Below are positions 61,817-64,000 of a stretch of 64,000 bases of DNA, piece after piece. Origin of the DNA: BD1-7 clade bacterium (GTDB lineage Bacteria; Pseudomonadota; Gammaproteobacteria; Pseudomonadales; DT-91). Where the stretch lies: NCBI GenBank assembly GCA_902705835.1, contig CACSIN010000012.1:271017-335016 (forward strand), given 5' to 3'. Positions within the stretch are counted from its first letter, which is position 1; each line of letters starts with the position of its first letter. The notes below the pieces were generated by a model. That model ran no database searches and had not been told where the DNA came from. It worked only from the letters and a program-made list of their open reading frames with translations. A program made the position numbers and the translations under genes.

Positions 61817-62602
61817 TTACAAAGGCAGATAGATCTCGCCGACAAGATATGTCACGCAGGTACCGCGTAAGAGCACTCTATCAACATTCAATTGGCCTTC
61901 AACATAGCCACCACGGGGTGATACCTGTTTTGCCGTGAATTGCGTCTTGCGGGTGATATCGGCCCAATACGGTATCAACTGGCAAAACGCAGAGCCGGTT
62001 ACCGGATCTTCATCAATGCCGAGTTTAGGGGCAAACATGCGAGTCACAAAGTCGTAAGTATCGGATGCAGCAGTTACGATAACGCCACGGGCATCAAGAT
62101 TTCGCAATCGAGCCATGTCTGGTGTCAGTAGTGACACATCAGATTCCTCATCAAAGACAACAATATAATCTGTCGCCTTCAGGCACTGCAGCGGTGCCGC
62201 TCCAAATGCTTTCACGATATCGACAGGGATTTCACAAGGCTCGGGCATCAGTGCTGGTAGATCCATTTCCAGCGTATGCCCTCTGCGTGCGACTTGAAGC
62301 TCACCTGATCGAGACCGAAAAGTAATCACATCCTCTTTAACACCCGCATGCATAAATAGCGCATGTGCGGATGCTAGCGTCGCATGGCCGCATAAATCCA
62401 CTTCATGTAGCGGCGTAAACCAGCGGATTTCAAAGTGTGTTGATTGCTTCACCACAAATGCCGTTTCCGACAAGTTGTTTTCGGCGGCAATCAATTGCAT
62501 AACGGGATCATCCAACCAGCTATCCAGTATGCAAACTGCAGCGGGATTACCTTCAAATGCACGCCCGGCAAACGCATCAACCTGATACATTTTGACATTC
62601 AT
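61817..62602 (-). CDS. PhzF family isomerase/epimerase-like protein
   Basis: A 261-residue PhzF-fold protein. The first half has VDAFAGRAFEGNPAAVCIL, AENNLSETAFVV with the catalytic Glu, and WFTPLHEVDLCGHATLASAH; the second half has LGIDEDPVTGSAFCQLIPYW and the closing strand. Cys/Glu arrangement points to isomerase or epimerase activity on a small carboxylic acid rather than phenazine synthesis, as no phz genes are present. The start at 62602 follows AAGGACGAAG; the 13 upstream codons are not supported. Confidence 0.88.
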   Translation of the reverse strand: MNVKMYQVDAFAGRAFEGNPAAVCILDSWLDDPVMQLIAAENNLSETAFVVKQSTHFEIRWFTPLHEVDLCGHATLASAHALFMHAGVKEDVITFRSRSGELQVARRGHTLEMDLPALMPEPCEIPVDIVKAFGAAPLQCLKATDYIVVFDEESDVSLLTPDMARLRNLDARGVIVTAASDTYDFVTRMFAPKLGIDEDPVTGSAFCQLIPYWADITRKTQFTAKQVSPRGGYVEGQLNVDRVLLRGTCVTYLVGEIYLPL

Positions 62603-62922
62603 AGACTTCGTCCTTAACTCTGCAGTCCCTGCTGCATCCATTCTAATGCGTTAGCGAGCCAGTCGCCTGCGATGCATATTTGACAGCCATATCCCGATAA
62701 CACGTTGATATTGACAGCGCACGACACAGCGACAAGCATTTTTAACAGATTTCCCTGTTAGGTACCAGCAAGGCCTTGAAGCAAAGACGCAAAGAAACAG
62801 CGCCAAAAAGGCAATTTTCATCTCCTTTGCTAGACTCAATACCGGCTTTAGTTACTCGACTTCCGAAATGCCTCTGGTGAGGCTACTGGGCCAACGCAGA
62901 TCAGCAATCAACGGATGATACT
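62603..62922. other. Divergent intergenic region between the PhzF-like and OmpA-family genes
   Basis: About 320 bases without a gene I can support. It should hold promoters of both flanking genes. Two small inverted repeats, TAACAG-ATTTCC-CTGTTA (about 62743-62761) and GCAAGGCCTTG, are present. A short leftward frame beginning MKIAFLALFLCVF resembles a signal peptide but has no coherent continuation. Confidence 0.45.
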
Positions 62923-64000
62923 ATGAAACACAACGTTTTTTCGGAATCGGTTTTTCAAAGGATCAGGATACTGTTAGAAAAACATGTAAAAGCTTATTCC
63001 TTATTAGCAATGGCGCTAACAGTAAGCGGTCATAGTTTGGCTGAAGACCAGACACCATCCTCCCAAGCTTCAACACCCACTAATCAATACAGTAACTTTG
63101 CTCCGCATGACGACTATATCTACATCGGCGGTAAGGTCGGCTGGACAAATTTCGCGGAAGCATGTGGTAACGGCAGCATTGACTGCAGCCAAAACTCCAT
63201 TGCCGGTGGCGCCTTTGTGGGGTATCAGTGGCTCAGAAATTTCGGCGTCGAGTTTGGTTACGATAACTTTGGTCAAGCAACCGCCTACTACGAAGAAAGC
63301 GGTGTTTTGCAAAAGTACAAAGGCAATATCTACGGTTTCGAACTTACCGGCAAGGCGAACTTCCCCATTGCTAACAGCATCGACATGTTCTTTAAAGCCG
63401 GGACACTATTCTTCATTGCAGAAGTCACCGGTGGCGGGCGAAAAAACCAGGATCAAGGTTTCGCACCCACCGTTGGCGGCGGCTTTGAGTTTGAAGCCAA
63501 TGACGTGGTCGACTTCCGGCTCGAATACCAATACTTCGATAGATTAGGAACACAAGACGTTGGCGGTTCAAAAGCACATCTGACATCCCTGGGTATTCTG
63601 TTTAATTTCGGCGGCAACCATGTCAAACCTTCAAAAACGCCACCGCCACCTCAACCGCTGGTCGCCAATGTGAACTTCGGTTTCGATAGCACCGTTATCG
63701 AAAACCCTGCTGCCCTCAACAATATCATCCAAACACTCAAACAAGATAAACACGGTACAGTGGTTATCCAAGGTTATACCGATGCTATCGGCCCTGATGA
63801 ATACAACCTAAAGCTGTCACTCGAACGCGCCAATAAAGTCGCATCACACTTTATTAAAGAAGGGATCGAAGAACACCAGATCGTATTGCACGGGTTCGGG
63901 AAAACAGACCCGGTGGCCAGTAACAAAACACCTGAAGGTCGACAAAGAAACCGCCACGTTGTGGTGATTTTCGAGATGCCCAAAGCCGATAGTACGCAAC
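62923..64000 (+). CDS. OmpA family outer membrane protein, cut at the right window edge
   Basis: An open frame runs from ATG 62923 to the window end (359 residues seen, no stop). The N-terminus has a basic stretch then a hydrophobic signal segment (SLLAMALTVSGHSLAE). Residues ~60-225 form an OmpA-type N-terminal barrel (DDYIYIGGKVGWTNFAE, GGAFVGYQWLRNFGVEFGYDNFG, DFRLEYQYFD), followed by a Pro-rich linker (TPPPPQPL) and the peptidoglycan-binding OmpA domain VNFGFDSTVIE, VIQGYTDAIGPDEYNLKLSLERA and LHGFGKTDPVASN. Two cysteines near the N-terminal barrel (CGNGSIDC) could form a disulfide. Probably close to complete; only the tail is missing. Confidence 0.92.
   Translation, partial: MKHNVFSESVFQRIRILLEKHVKAYSLLAMALTVSGHSLAEDQTPSSQASTPTNQYSNFAPHDDYIYIGGKVGWTNFAEACGNGSIDCSQNSIAGGAFVGYQWLRNFGVEFGYDNFGQATAYYEESGVLQKYKGNIYGFELTGKANFPIANSIDMFFKAGTLFFIAEVTGGGRKNQDQGFAPTVGGGFEFEANDVVDFRLEYQYFDRLGTQDVGGSKAHLTSLGILFNFGGNHVKPSKTPPPPQPLVANVNFGFDSTVIENPAALNNIIQTLKQDKHGTVVIQGYTDAIGPDEYNLKLSLERANKVASHFIKEGIEEHQIVLHGFGKTDPVASNKTPEGRQRNRHVVVIFEMPKADSTQ

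Noticed and set aside
62651..62839. Short leftward frame with signal-peptide-like start MKIAFLALFLCVF
   Set aside because: After about 15 residues it becomes an Arg/Cys-rich string with no domain, and the ribosome-binding site is too close to the ATG; kept only as a note.
1..64000. CRISPR arrays, rRNA, tRNA, insertion sequences, prophage or integron features
   Set aside because: No regular repeat-spacer pattern, no transposase, integrase or RNA-gene sequence was recognised by eye; a tRNA scan would be decisive.

Overview
The window looks like a chromosomal stretch of a free-living, probably marine or aquatic gammaproteobacterium. The evidence is the gene content (class II Hcp with an NsrR-type operator, assimilatory NirBD, an HME-type heavy-metal RND pump, GGDEF signalling, OmpA and beta-barrel outer-membrane proteins), moderate GC and compact operons with clear Shine-Dalgarno sites. 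No rRNA, tRNA, CRISPR array, insertion sequence or prophage was recognised. Genus cannot be fixed from the sequence alone.

Layout. 1-11.4 kb: a truncated lipoprotein gene, a secreted hypothetical protein, a coiled-coil/FKBP isomerase pair, a photolyase with a DUF3429 membrane protein, then a His-rich periplasmic protein followed by a complete czcCBA-type metal efflux operon and a lipocalin-like gene. 11.4-18.9 kb: hydroxylamine reductase (hcp) under apparent FNR/NsrR control, a FUSC-type exporter, a helical hypothetical protein, a Na+/H+ antiporter and a short-chain dehydrogenase whose ribosome-binding site overlaps a perfect 12-bp dyad. 19-28.4 kb: a leftward nitrate-assimilation operon nirB-nirD-nitrate reductase-DmsBC-like fusion with a near-consensus sigma-54 promoter. 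Divergent from it is a PP2C phosphatase/Ser-Thr kinase fusion gene with its own sigma-54-like promoter and a leader that contains an intrinsic terminator. 28.4-43.5 kb: paralogous lipoproteins, a lipase-like hydrolase, SnoaL-like, enoyl-CoA hydratase and LLM enzymes, a LolA-like/outer-membrane barrel pair, a diguanylate cyclase, a large M16C protease, and a GNAT/allantoinase-like pair.

43.5-50.1 kb holds the most unusual block: a small Ras-like GTPase with two Roadblock/LC7 proteins, a protein with a receiver-like N-terminus, a kinase-fold protein and two overlapping XRE-PAS regulators, all leftward and partly translationally coupled. This resembles in logic the GTPase/Roadblock modules known from myxobacteria (MglA/MglB) and actinobacteria (conservons), but the composition differs and I could not assign a function.

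50.5-59.2 kb: MsrA, then an ECF sigma/ChrR-type anti-sigma pair divergent from a lipid-modification operon (SnoaL-like, SDR, FAD oxidoreductase, DUF1365, cyclopropane-fatty-acid-synthase-like methyltransferase). Both directions carry sequences matching the RpoE(ChrR) promoter pattern TGATCC-N18-TAAG, which points to a singlet-oxygen or photooxidative stress regulon. The right end holds an acyl-CoA-dehydrogenase-family flavoenzyme, dodecin, a family 2 glycosyltransferase, exonuclease III, a PhzF-like isomerase and a truncated OmpA-family gene. Many convergent gene pairs are separated by bidirectional intrinsic terminators.
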